A stretch of DNA of 64,000 nt from JBDRRP01 sp964446485. GTDB taxonomy: Bacteria > Desulfobacterota > Desulfobacteria > Desulfobacterales > JBDRRP01. Made by a program: the position numbers and the translations under genes. The first letter of the stretch is position 1; the number at the start of each line of letters is the position of its first letter. This document shows positions 26,109-34,459 of the stretch, one piece after another. The DNA lies in assembly GCA_964446485.1 (NCBI GenBank), contig CAYUOU010000001.1:173561-237560 (forward strand). Direction: 5' to 3'. The notes below the pieces were generated by a model that was not told the origin of the DNA, did no database searches, and saw only the letters and a program-made list of their open reading frames with translations.

Positions 26109-27596
26109 CTATGCCACGTTTCCGCCGGTCATGAGCTGAAGCGCCTTTTGTATGGCCATGGCCTTGTTCACCGTCTCCTGCCGCTCGGTTTCAGGATCGC
26201 TGTCCGCCACGATCCCCGCTCCGGCCCGAACGATCATTTTGCCACCCGTGACCGAAGCTGTGCGGATGGTGATGGCCATGTCCATGTTCCCGTTGAATGA
26301 AACATACCCGACCGCCCCTCCGTAGGGGCCGCGAGGCGCGTGTTCCAGGTCGGCGATAATCTCCATGGCCCTGATTTTCGGAGCCCCGGTGAGGGTGCCG
26401 GCTGGAAAGGTGGCCCGGATCAAATCCCAGGCGTCCAAGCCCTCTTTAACGTCACAAGAGATGTTGGATACCAAGTGCATGACGTGGGAGTAGCGCTCCA
26501 CCACCATGAGGTCGGTCACTTGTACCGTGCCCGTCTCGGCAACACGCCCCAGGTCGTTTCGTCCCAGGTCCACCAGCATCAGGTGCTCGGCGCGCTCTTT
26601 CTCGTCGGCCAACAGGGCATTGGCCAGCGCACGGTCCTCCTGCTCGCTCCGCCCGCGTGGCCGTGTGCCGGCGATGGGGCGCAGGGTGGCCACACGGTTT
26701 TCAAGGCGCACCATGGTTTCCGGAGACGACCCCACCAGCGCCTGGTCGTCGAACTGTAGAAAGAAAAGATACGGGGAAGGATTGACGAAGCGCTGGGCCC
26801 GGTAGAGCATCCACAAATCCTTGGGCGCGTCGCAGGCAAACGGTTGCGAAATCACCGCCTGAATAATGTCGCCGGCATAGATGTGATCTTTCACGGTCCG
26901 TACCCGCTGGCGGTATTCCTCTTCGTCCGTCCCCGGTGCCATTTGCAGCGCCGCCTCCTGGATCTCGCCGCCGCTGGTCCCGGGTGAATCCGCAATGGCG
27001 GCCAGCAGGCGTTCGGTGCGTGCCATCGCGTCCTCGTAGCATCTTCCAGGATCGTCCACGGCGTCGATAAATACGACCGTGGCAGCGGTCAGGGTGTGCT
27101 GGATATTGTCAAAAATGATCAGTTCATCTGGAATGATGAAATGCGCCATCGGGGTGTCCGGAAGACAGCGGTTGGGGATGTCCTCGAAAAAAGAGACCAT
27201 CTCGTAGCTCATATAGCCCACCATCCCCCCCAGGAACCGCGGCAGACCCGTCATCTCCGCCATTTTATACCGTCCCGCCACCGATTTGAGTACCGAGAGC
27301 GGATCACCGCCGTGTGGCATCCGTTGGGTGCCTCCGTTTTCTTCGATGACCACGTCGTCTCGGAAAACACGGATATGGCTCATGGCGCTGGTACCCAAAA
27401 AACTGTAGCGCCCCCATCGCTCGCCGCCTTCCACGCTTTCGAAGAGAAACACCGCCCGGCGGCCGTCCTGCAACTTCTTGAGCAGAGAGACCGGGGTTTC
27501 GGTATCGGCCAGGACTTCGATACATACCGGAACGACGTTGTGATGCTGCGTCAGCGCGGAAAACTGATCCTTGTCCGGAAAATGCCTGATCCTCAT
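26109..27596 (-). CDS. trpE: Anthranilate synthase component I
   Basis: 495-aa chorismate-utilising enzyme, first and feedback-regulated step of the pathway. C-terminal catalytic signatures include IAGTRPRGRSEQEDRALA, LVDLGRNDLGRVAETG, the FPAGTLTGAPKIRAMEII block and GAVGYVSFNGNMD. The N-terminal allosteric domain carries SLLKKLQDGRRAVFLFESVEGGERWGRYSF in two parts; the ESVEGG/RYS elements form the Trp site in relatives. Start at the ATG at 27596, which has GGAGG upstream; the frame runs back 24 codons into the attenuator region. Expression is probably governed by the trpL attenuator. Confidence 0.96.
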   Translation of the reverse strand: MRIRHFPDKDQFSALTQHHNVVPVCIEVLADTETPVSLLKKLQDGRRAVFLFESVEGGERWGRYSFLGTSAMSHIRVFRDDVVIEENGGTQRMPHGGDPLSVLKSVAGRYKMAEMTGLPRFLGGMVGYMSYEMVSFFEDIPNRCLPDTPMAHFIIPDELIIFDNIQHTLTAATVVFIDAVDDPGRCYEDAMARTERLLAAIADSPGTSGGEIQEAALQMAPGTDEEEYRQRVRTVKDHIYAGDIIQAVISQPFACDAPKDLWMLYRAQRFVNPSPYLFFLQFDDQALVGSSPETMVRLENRVATLRPIAGTRPRGRSEQEDRALANALLADEKERAEHLMLVDLGRNDLGRVAETGTVQVTDLMVVERYSHVMHLVSNISCDVKEGLDAWDLIRATFPAGTLTGAPKIRAMEIIADLEHAPRGPYGGAVGYVSFNGNMDMAITIRTASVTGGKMIVRAGAGIVADSDPETERQETVNKAMAIQKALQLMTGGNVA

Positions 27597-27643
27597 AATC
27601 ACTTCGCCTCCGCTGGGAGTAAAAAGCGGGCCGCTCGCCACGA

Positions 27644-27685
27644 CCCCCAAAAAGCAAAACCGTGGCATTGGCTGCCACGGTTTTG
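27644..27685 (-). terminator. trp attenuator terminator hairpin
   Basis: On the minus strand CAAAACCGTGGCA, a five-base loop GCCAA, then the exact complement TGCCACGGTTTTG and CTTTTTG. A 13-bp perfect stem followed by a T tract is a strong intrinsic terminator. It lies about 70 nt after the Trp codons of trpL and 48 nt before the trpE start, the position of an attenuator. I could not settle by eye which upstream segment forms the antiterminator. Confidence 0.85.
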
Positions 27686-27712
27686 GGGTTCAACTCTTTT
27701 TTTGCGTACGAC

Positions 27713-27796
27713 TCATCCAAGCCCGGCGGCAGGCGGTGTCAGGCATCTGCGCCACCACCAATATCGTCGGGACAACATGATGGTTTGTACGGTCAT
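27713..27796 (-). CDS. trpL: trp leader peptide with three consecutive Trp codons
   Basis: 27-codon ORF between the trpE promoter and the attenuator hairpin. It starts ATG-ACC-GTA, reads SRRYWWWRRC around residues 9-18 with three adjacent TGG codons (27752-27760), and stops with TGA at 27713. AAGGA lies 11 bases before the start. Scarcity of charged tRNA-Trp would stall the ribosome there and should favour read-through into trpE. The leader function is inferred from composition and position, but tandem Trp codons here are very hard to explain otherwise. Confidence 0.88.
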   Translation of the reverse strand: MTVQTIMLSRRYWWWRRCLTPPAAGLG

Positions 27797-27815
27797 CGTG
27801 GGTGGGTCCTTATTT

Positions 27816-27845
27816 ATAATACAAAACACTTTCCAGATAACCCAA
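27816..27845 (-). promoter_or_regulatory. Probable trp operon (trpL-trpEGDCF) promoter
   Basis: Minus strand -35 TTGGGT (27845-27840), 18-bp spacer, -10 TATTAT (27821-27816), giving a transcript start about 15 nt before the trpL start codon. The -10 lies in the only AT-rich stretch of the gap. The TTGACA just upstream is too far (28 bp) to be the -35 of this -10. Confidence 0.5.
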
Positions 27846-27856
27846 AAGTTGTCAAG
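27846..27856 (-). promoter_or_regulatory. 11-mer shared with the gntR-trpBA promoter, candidate operator
   Basis: Minus strand CTTGACAACTT, identical to 17842-17852 in the gntR-trpBA promoter. Here it is part of the direct repeat CAACTT-GA-CAACTT and sits immediately upstream of the predicted -35. Candidate binding site for the GntR regulator. Confidence 0.4.
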
Positions 27857-27923
27857 TTGTTTTCACATCCTTGGCCGCGTTGTCGCTTGACGGTCTATAG
27901 GGGAATTGGTAGAGGCATCAGCC

Positions 27924-28580
27924 ATGGTCGGCGATGCATTTACATATCAGCGTCAGCGGGAAAAGATGGTCAAACGCCAGATCTCCGCCCGTGGCATTAC
28001 CGATACGAGGGTCCTGGCGGCCATGAGAAAAGTGCCTCGCCATCGCTTTGTGAGTGAAGCGCTGGCCGAGCAATCCTACGGCGACTACCCGCTTCCCATC
28101 GGCGAGCAGCAGACCATCTCACAGCCCTTCATTGTCGCGGAGATGACCCAGGCCCTCCAACTGTCCGGCGAAGACAGGGTGTTGGAAATCGGCACCGGCT
28201 CGGGCTACCAGGCAGCCATCCTGGCGGAACTCGCCTACCGAGTGTACACGGTCGAGCGGATCCACTCACTGCTCCTGCAAGCGCGCCGTCTTTTCGACGA
28301 ATTGCACTATCACAATATCGTGACCCGTTACTCCGACGGGACCATTGGCTGGAAAGACCAAAGCCCGTTTGACGCCATCGTCGTCACTGCCGGTGCGCCC
28401 CACATCCCCAACGCCCTGGTGCAGCAACTGGCCGTGGGGGGCCGCATGGTGATACCGGTAGGCGACAGCTACTCTCAAGAACTGATCAAAATCTATCGTG
28501 ATGAAAAGGGCATTCAAAAAAGCCATCTCGGGGGCTGCCGATTCGTCAAATTGATCGGTGACGACGGCTGGAAGAAGTAA
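27924..28580 (+). CDS. pcm: Protein-L-isoaspartate O-methyltransferase
   Basis: 218-aa repair enzyme that methylates isoaspartyl residues. Family motifs: VPRHRFVSEALAEQSYGDYPLPIG, the substrate loop GEQQTISQPFIVAEMTQAL, the SAM motif VLEIGTGSGYQAAIL and the later TAGAPHIPNALVQQL. I used the ATG at 27924 with AGAGG upstream rather than a TTG at 27906. It is divergent from the trp operon and 3 bp upstream of the DUF368 gene, probably forming an operon with it. Confidence 0.95.
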   Translation: MVGDAFTYQRQREKMVKRQISARGITDTRVLAAMRKVPRHRFVSEALAEQSYGDYPLPIGEQQTISQPFIVAEMTQALQLSGEDRVLEIGTGSGYQAAILAELAYRVYTVERIHSLLLQARRLFDELHYHNIVTRYSDGTIGWKDQSPFDAIVVTAGAPHIPNALVQQLAVGGRMVIPVGDSYSQELIKIYRDEKGIQKSHLGGCRFVKLIGDDGWKK

Positions 28581-28583
28581 TTC

Positions 28584-29570
28584 ATGACGTGGAAAGAAGC
28601 GTTCTTTAGGAGCCCCGGCCCCAGCAGTCTCAGGGAGGCGGGGATGTTGAGCCTCAAGGGGCTGTGCATGGGCACGGCCGACATCATCCCCGGCGTGTCC
28701 GGCGGCACCATCGCACTCATCACTGGCATTTACCAGCAGTTGCTCATGGCCATCAAATCCGCCGATATGGCCGCCCTGCGCCGCCTGATGGCGGGAGACG
28801 CCAAAGGCGCATTGGCAGGGTTGCATCTGAGATTCCTTCTGTCACTGTTTTTAGGAATCGGTGTGGCCATTGTCAGTCTGGCCCGGTTGATGAATTATCT
28901 GCTGATTCACCAGCCGGTATTTGTGTGGAGCCTATTCATGGGGCTGGTGGTGGCGTCCATCTTTGTCGTCGCGGCAAAAATCTCCCGCTGGCACACGGGC
29001 ACTGTGTGCACGTTGGCGGCGGGCACCACCGTGGCCTGGTTCATTGTCAGCCGAGTGCCGGTGTCAACACCGGAATCGTGGGGATTTATCTTCTTCTCAG
29101 GCATGGTGGCCATCTGCGCCATGATCCTGCCCGGCATCAGCGGTGCGTTTATTCTTCTCATTTTAGGGAAATACGCATTTATCACCGGTACGCTGAAAAA
29201 CCCCTTCCTACCTTACAACATGGCGGTCATTGCCGTCTTCGGAGCTGGCTGCCTCGTCGGTCTCATGGGCTTTTCCCGCCTGCTGAATCATCTGCTCGAC
29301 ACCCGCTACAACACCACCATCGCATTTCTGACGGGGCTGATGGCCGGCTCTCTACCCAAACTCTGGCCGTGGCAAGTCGCCGTCGAAAGTCGGCTCATCC
29401 GTGGCAAAATGCATATCGTCACGACGGCCAATGTCATCCCTGAAGGGTGGAACGGCGAGGTGGCGGCGGCCCTTCTGCTCTTTTTCCTGGGTACGGCGGC
29501 CGTACTGGCCCTGGAGCGGATTTCCCGCAGCAGCACGTCGACCGCCGGCCATCCAAACAAAACCACCTGA
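28584..29570 (+). CDS. DUF368 polyprenyl-phosphate transporter-like membrane protein
   Basis: 328-aa polytopic membrane protein of the DUF368 family, which has been linked to recycling of undecaprenyl phosphate across the membrane (PopT). The diagnostic N-terminal motif GTADIIPGVSGGTIALITGIY and the pseudo-repeat ICAMILPGISGAFILLILGKY are both clear. Roughly nine hydrophobic helices are visible. It starts 3 bp after pcm. The lipid-carrier role is by family only. Confidence 0.88.
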   Translation: MTWKEAFFRSPGPSSLREAGMLSLKGLCMGTADIIPGVSGGTIALITGIYQQLLMAIKSADMAALRRLMAGDAKGALAGLHLRFLLSLFLGIGVAIVSLARLMNYLLIHQPVFVWSLFMGLVVASIFVVAAKISRWHTGTVCTLAAGTTVAWFIVSRVPVSTPESWGFIFFSGMVAICAMILPGISGAFILLILGKYAFITGTLKNPFLPYNMAVIAVFGAGCLVGLMGFSRLLNHLLDTRYNTTIAFLTGLMAGSLPKLWPWQVAVESRLIRGKMHIVTTANVIPEGWNGEVAAALLLFFLGTAAVLALERISRSSTSTAGHPNKTT

Positions 29571-29652
29571 AGACGCCTACCGAGCCGTTACGGCAAAACC
29601 CAGCACATATCTAATAAGTGTGAGGGGGCTGCAGGTCCATCTATGAACAACT

Positions 29653-30138
29653 TCACAGCTGCGCATATTTCTCTTTGAGCTTTTGGCTGACCGTTGGTGG
29701 GACCATGTCGTCAATGTCGCCGCCGAACTGCGCGGCCTCTTTGATGATGGAGGAGCTGGTGAATATCCATCTCAGACCGGTCATTAGAAACACGGTCTGA
29801 ATGTCTCGGTTGAGCTTTCGATTCATTAACGCCATCTGGAACTCGTACTCGAAATCCGATACGGCACGCATGCCGCGCAGAACGGCGCACGCTTGCTTCT
29901 CTGCGGCGTAATCGACGAGCAGACCGGCAAAGGTATCCACTTCCACGGGGGCGTAACTCTCAAGGCAACTGTGGAGCAGCGCTTTTCTTTCTTCCATGGA
30001 GAAAAGCGACTTCTTGTTCGGGTTGTAGAGAATGGCCACGATGATCCGGTCAAACATCTTCAGCCCCCGAGCGAGAATGTCGAGATGACCGTTTGTCACC
30101 GGGTCGAAAGATCCTGGATAAATGGCGATGCGTTCCAT
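29653..30138 (-). CDS. coaD: Phosphopantetheine adenylyltransferase
   Basis: 161-aa nucleotidyltransferase of CoA biosynthesis. N-terminal IYPGSFDPVTNGHLDIL contains the T/HxGH ATP site; LRGMRAVSDFEYEFQMALMN and the C-terminal ISSSIIKEAA-like segment are family marks (here FTSSSIIKEAAQFGGD). Normal length. Downstream of rsmD by 70 bp on the same strand, a common bacterial pairing. Confidence 0.97.
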   Translation of the reverse strand: MERIAIYPGSFDPVTNGHLDILARGLKMFDRIIVAILYNPNKKSLFSMEERKALLHSCLESYAPVEVDTFAGLLVDYAAEKQACAVLRGMRAVSDFEYEFQMALMNRKLNRDIQTVFLMTGLRWIFTSSSIIKEAAQFGGDIDDMVPPTVSQKLKEKYAQL

Positions 30139-30208
30139 TGGCAGCGATATCCTCTGTCGATTTCAAGCCCTGTCTCAAAGGGCGCAAGCGGCGTTCAATG
30201 CTGGCGAC

Positions 30209-30781
30209 TCATACCATGGTTGTAAAAAACGAAACAAGCGTTTTCCCATAACGCCGGCGGTCCGTAAGGGCGCAAAAACCTTCAACCGCCTCTGGAAGGA
30301 TTGTCTGTTCGTGCTCGATGATAATAACGGTATCGGGGGCGGTGCGCTGCTCAGCGCACAGATGGGCCATGGCAATACTAGCTAGCCGGGTGCCGTAAGG
30401 CGGATCCATGAACACCAAAGAATAGGTCTCCGGGTACCGCCGCAGGAGGCCCAGACCGGTCTGAATGTCCCACTGCGCCGCCTGCATGTGTGCTGCAACG
30501 CCGCAATGAACGATATTGTGCCGGATGGTTGCAACGGCGGCCGGATCACTGTCTATGGATAGCGCCGTGGCTGCACCGCGGCTGATCGCTTCCAGCGCCA
30601 ATGCGCCGGACCCCGAGAATAGATCCAATACGCATGACCCGGGGATGGTTTCCTGCAGGATATTGAAGATCGATTCGCGAACCCGGTCGGCGGTCGGCCG
30701 GGTATTCATACCGCGCGGCGTATTCAGTCGACGGCCTTTGAGGCTGCCGCTGATGATTCTAAGCCCTCGGGCTTTAGCCAC
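30209..30781 (-). CDS. rsmD: 16S rRNA (guanine966-N2)-methyltransferase
   Basis: 190-aa rRNA methyltransferase. RIISGSLKGRRL at the N-terminus, TRPTADRVRESIFNIL, the SAM loop VLDLFSGSGALALEAISRGA and the catalytic FMDPPYG (NPPF-type motif) identify RsmD. It starts 5 bp after ntrX, so it is probably in the same transcript, followed by coaD. Confidence 0.95.
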   Translation of the reverse strand: MAKARGLRIISGSLKGRRLNTPRGMNTRPTADRVRESIFNILQETIPGSCVLDLFSGSGALALEAISRGAATALSIDSDPAAVATIRHNIVHCGVAAHMQAAQWDIQTGLGLLRRYPETYSLVFMDPPYGTRLASIAMAHLCAEQRTAPDTVIIIEHEQTILPEAVEGFCALTDRRRYGKTLVSFFTTMV

Positions 30782-30786
30782 TGGGG

Positions 30787-32136
30787 CTACTCCTTCAGCT
30801 TTCGGTGCAGGTAGCTGCGCGCGACACCGATGGCTTCAGCGGTCTTGGTGACGTTGTTGTCACACGCCGCCATCTTTCTTTGGATAAACTCCTTTTCGAA
30901 TGCTTTCTTTGCCGCCTTGAGATGCTCGATGCCCATCAGTTTGTCAACCAGCGGGGTGTTGCCCTCTCCAATGCCGCGCGGTGTCAAGGTGGGGATATCA
31001 TTCTTTGCGATGAGGTTCTTTTCCACCATGATGGCCAGGCGCTCCACCAGGTTTTTCAGTTCTCTCACATTGCCCGGCCAGTCGTATTCCATCATCAAAT
31101 CCAGTGCCGGCTTGCTCATTTTCTTTATTTCATTGTTGCTTTCTACGGCCGCCTCCTTCAGAAAGATTTCAACCATCAGCGGAATATCTTCCTTCCGCTC
31201 ACGCAGCGGCGGCACATGAATGGGAAGCACGTTGAGTCTGTAGTAGAGCTCCTCACGAAACCGCCCCTCGGCGATTTCGTGCTCCAGGTCCTTATTGGTT
31301 GCAGAGATAATCCGGGCGTTGATGCCGATGGTGCGCCCGCCGCCGAGCCTTTGAAACCGCTGTTCTTCCAAGACACGAAGTATTTTGCCCTGGGTTTTCA
31401 TGCTCATATCGGCAATTTCATCGAGCAGAATGCTCCCCCCGGCCGCCAGTTCGAACTTCCCGCGCTTTTTTGCAGCAGCCCCCGGAAAAGCCCCCCTCTC
31501 GTGGCCGAAGAGTTCGCTTTCGATCAATTCATCCGGAATCGCCGCGCAGTTGACATCGATCATCGGTTTGTCCGATCGAGAGCTGAGCTGATGAATGGAT
31601 CGGGCAATGAGTTCCTTGCCGGTTCCGTTTTCTCCGGTGATGAGAATCCATGCATCTTTCGGTGCGGCGATGGCGATCTGTTTTCGCAATTCCTGAGTGA
31701 CTTCGCTGAAGCCGGTGATGGAATTCTTTTCGAGGGTTTTTTTTCGAAGATATCTATTCTCCTCCTCCAGGCGCCGGAACTCCAGGGCATTGTTGATCGT
31801 AACGATAACCTTGTCGATGGACAGCGGTTTTTCAATGAAGTCGAAGGCACCCAGCTTGGTGGCCCGCACCGCTGTCTCGATGGTGCCGTGCCCTGAAATG
31901 ATGATCACCTGTACAAACGGATTGGTCCGCTTGATCTCCTTCAAGGTCTCGAGCCCGTCGATGCCCGGCATCCAGATGTCCAGCAAGACCAGATCCGGCG
32001 ATTCGGCGTCGATGACCTTCAAGGCCTCATACCCATTGGATGCCGAGATCACTTCATAACCTTCGTCAGTCAACAGCCCGCCCAGGGACCGTATGATCGA
32101 TTGCTCGTCGTCTACAATTAAGATCGATGGAAACAT
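30787..32136 (-). CDS. ntrX: NtrX-like sigma-54 response regulator with altered GAFTGA loop
   Basis: 449-aa regulator: receiver (1-120, Asp in VLLDIWMPGIDG), AAA+ (about 140-375, GENGTGKE, ILLDEIADM) and a Fis HTH (410-449, NVTKTAEAIGVARSYLHRKL). The loop that contacts sigma-54 reads GAFPGA instead of GAFTGA. Since the Thr is important in well-studied activators, it may act without sigma-54, as reported for some NtrX proteins. The 48-bp separation from the NtrY-type kinase gene supports the pairing. Confidence 0.88.
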   Translation of the reverse strand: MFPSILIVDDEQSIIRSLGGLLTDEGYEVISASNGYEALKVIDAESPDLVLLDIWMPGIDGLETLKEIKRTNPFVQVIIISGHGTIETAVRATKLGAFDFIEKPLSIDKVIVTINNALEFRRLEEENRYLRKKTLEKNSITGFSEVTQELRKQIAIAAPKDAWILITGENGTGKELIARSIHQLSSRSDKPMIDVNCAAIPDELIESELFGHERGAFPGAAAKKRGKFELAAGGSILLDEIADMSMKTQGKILRVLEEQRFQRLGGGRTIGINARIISATNKDLEHEIAEGRFREELYYRLNVLPIHVPPLRERKEDIPLMVEIFLKEAAVESNNEIKKMSKPALDLMMEYDWPGNVRELKNLVERLAIMVEKNLIAKNDIPTLTPRGIGEGNTPLVDKLMGIEHLKAAKKAFEKEFIQRKMAACDNNVTKTAEAIGVARSYLHRKLKE

Positions 32137-32184
32137 GGATACTCCTATAGCTGCTCCCCAGATCAGGGGGTGGCCTGAAGCCCA

Positions 32185-34419
32185 TCAGACCGGCAGTTCA
32201 ATGATGAACCGCGCGCCGGTGGGGACATTGTCCTCCACTCTGACACGCCCATGGTGATCCGAGATGATGGAGTTGACAATCGTTAGGCCCAACCCCATGC
32301 CGCTGGTTTTGGTTGAAAAATTCGGCTCGAAAAGGCGTGCCTTCACAGTGTCTTCAATGCCTGGGCCGCTGTCGGCCACCTCGACAAGCACCCGGTGGTG
32401 TGCCGAATCGTTTCGAACCGTAACATCGATGCGCCCCTGTCGATGCATCGCACCGACGGCATTGTCCACCAGATTGATGAGGGCCTGTTTAATCTGGCGA
32501 CGATCCACATTGAGTATCGGCATCCCTTCGTCGGCTGACAAATGAAACGCCACCAGCGGATGCCCCTCTCGGTAGAGGGCGATGGTCTCTTCAATGATGG
32601 GCAGCAGGTCGCAGGGTGCCGGATTGGCGGCCGGAAAACGGGCGAAGGCCGAAAACTCGTTGACAAGATTACGGATCAATTCGACGTGGTCGATGATCAT
32701 GCCCGTGCATTCATCAAACACCGGATCTTTGATGCGCTTGCTGTATTTTCGTTTGAGACGCTGGGCCGAAAGAGAGATCGGCGTCAACGGATTCTTGACC
32801 TCATGTGCAATGCGGCGCGCCACTTCGCGCCAAGCAGCCATACGCTGGGCCCTTTCCAGTTCGGTAAGGTCATCGAACACGGTCACCATGCCCATGTGGT
32901 TGCCGATCTCATCGCGCAGGGCCCCGACATGAAACAGGAAGCTGCACGGACGGCCTTCCACGCTGATGCGCACGGGAAACGCCAAAGCGTTCTCGTGGGA
33001 CTGCAGCAGCCTTGAGACGATATCGTCTGCTTGCCGGCGGTAGGTGCCAGACAGGATCTCCTGATAATTGCGATTGAGAATTTCAGATCCGCTGATGTTG
33101 AGCATCCGCTCAGCAGAAATGTTCACCGTGGAAATAATACCGCTGGCATCCAGGGTAATGACCCCTGCGGAGACATTTTTCAGTACGATGGATAGAAACT
33201 GGCGCTTCTCTTCTATCTCTACATTCTGATCCCGCAACATGCGGGCCGAAAGCTCCAATTGTTCCCGGCTGTTTCTCAGATCGCGGGTCATCCGGTTGAA
33301 CGAATGAACCAGGCTGCCCACCTCGTCGTCGGCCACCTGCTCAATGGAAAACTCAAGATCTCCCTCGGCGACACGGCGCGTGGCTTCGGCCAGTTCCATG
33401 ATGGGGATGGTGATCGTCTTGGCCATGTAGAAACCGAACCAGACGGCGCAGAACACCACCAAAAGGGCCACGATGGAAAGGGTGATGTAGTAGGTGATCT
33501 GAATCGGTTTCTTCAGCAGTTTGATCTGCTCATATGCCTCGATCCCGTTGGAAATAGACTTGAGGTTTTCTGATACCGCCGGCGGTATTAAGATGGACAC
33601 GGCAATATACGCCTGGATGCCATCGGGGCCGGCACCGAAAGGCACCGTGCCGATGGTCCTGACCAGCTCCCCGTTGGACAGTGCTTGCGTAACGGTGCGA
33701 ACACCGCTCGGCGGCATTTCGCGCCGAAGACGATCGGTGGGGATCACCGTAAACGGCACCGCTTCTAGTTCCGGTGCCGTGGCGTACGTCAAGCGGCTGG
33801 CGTTGATGCCGTAGATCTCGACCGAGTCGACATTGAAGGCTCGCTGCACGATTTGTATGTAGTTGCTTAACTTGGTGTAACGGTTTTCTTCAAGCAGTTT
33901 TCGAGATTGGACTTGATAGGCGGCCTGCTCGAGAATGAATCGGTTCGTGTCTTCGGCGCGGTTGTACAGGCTTCTGCCCACACGCAGGGAGTTTTCCAGG
34001 GCCTGCTCGATGGGGACATTGAACCAGAATTCGGTGCTGGTGGTAATGAAACTGATGGAGAAGAAAAACAACACGCCGGCCGGCAGCAGGGTCAACGCAA
34101 TGAACGCAAGCACCAGCCGGGTCCGCAGCTTTGCTCCGAGCACCCGATTGCGCCGATCGATGATCAGTTTGACGAGGTTGCGAAAAACCAGAAAGATCAG
34201 CAGGATCAACAGCAGCATGTTGATGTTGATCAGGATGAACATCAGGATGGTATTGGATATGGGAAAATCCGTGCCGAAATGAATGACGCGGGTCTCTACG
34301 TACGTCAATATCGAAACGACGGCAATGATCACCACAATCATGATGCTCTCACGCTTGCGGCGGCGCTTTTCTTCCAAAGAAAGCGGTGCTGAGGGAATGG
34401 TCGTCAATGTGTCGTTCAT
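32185..34419 (-). CDS. ntrY: NtrY-like membrane sensor histidine kinase
   Basis: 744-aa kinase. Three N-terminal transmembrane helices (about 27-130), a long extracytoplasmic region, a fourth helix near 320, HAMP (345-395, MAKTITIPIMELAEATRRVAEGD), PAS (about 415-530), HisKA (RRIAHEVKNPLTPIS) and HATPase (NLVDNAVGAM, ADSGPGIE, GMGLGLTIV). This is the NtrY architecture. I chose the ATG at 34419; the longer frame adds 36 residues overlapping the intergenic region without a ribosome site. Cotranscribed with ntrX, downstream of the DUF4390 gene. Confidence 0.93.
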   Translation of the reverse strand: MNDTLTTIPSAPLSLEEKRRRKRESIMIVVIIAVVSILTYVETRVIHFGTDFPISNTILMFILININMLLLILLIFLVFRNLVKLIIDRRNRVLGAKLRTRLVLAFIALTLLPAGVLFFFSISFITTSTEFWFNVPIEQALENSLRVGRSLYNRAEDTNRFILEQAAYQVQSRKLLEENRYTKLSNYIQIVQRAFNVDSVEIYGINASRLTYATAPELEAVPFTVIPTDRLRREMPPSGVRTVTQALSNGELVRTIGTVPFGAGPDGIQAYIAVSILIPPAVSENLKSISNGIEAYEQIKLLKKPIQITYYITLSIVALLVVFCAVWFGFYMAKTITIPIMELAEATRRVAEGDLEFSIEQVADDEVGSLVHSFNRMTRDLRNSREQLELSARMLRDQNVEIEEKRQFLSIVLKNVSAGVITLDASGIISTVNISAERMLNISGSEILNRNYQEILSGTYRRQADDIVSRLLQSHENALAFPVRISVEGRPCSFLFHVGALRDEIGNHMGMVTVFDDLTELERAQRMAAWREVARRIAHEVKNPLTPISLSAQRLKRKYSKRIKDPVFDECTGMIIDHVELIRNLVNEFSAFARFPAANPAPCDLLPIIEETIALYREGHPLVAFHLSADEGMPILNVDRRQIKQALINLVDNAVGAMHRQGRIDVTVRNDSAHHRVLVEVADSGPGIEDTVKARLFEPNFSTKTSGMGLGLTIVNSIISDHHGRVRVEDNVPTGARFIIELPV

Positions 34420-34459
34420 TGCCAGCGCCTGAAGGGATTCTGTGATGTCCGGCCACCCA

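Noticed and set aside
27850..27855. TTGACA as -35 of the trpE promoter
   Set aside because: It is 28 bp from the TATTAT -10, too far for sigma-70; treated as part of a candidate operator instead.
30805..31896. 363-aa plus-strand frame opposite ntrX
   Set aside because: Mirror of the AAA+ domain on the other strand; no independent start signal.
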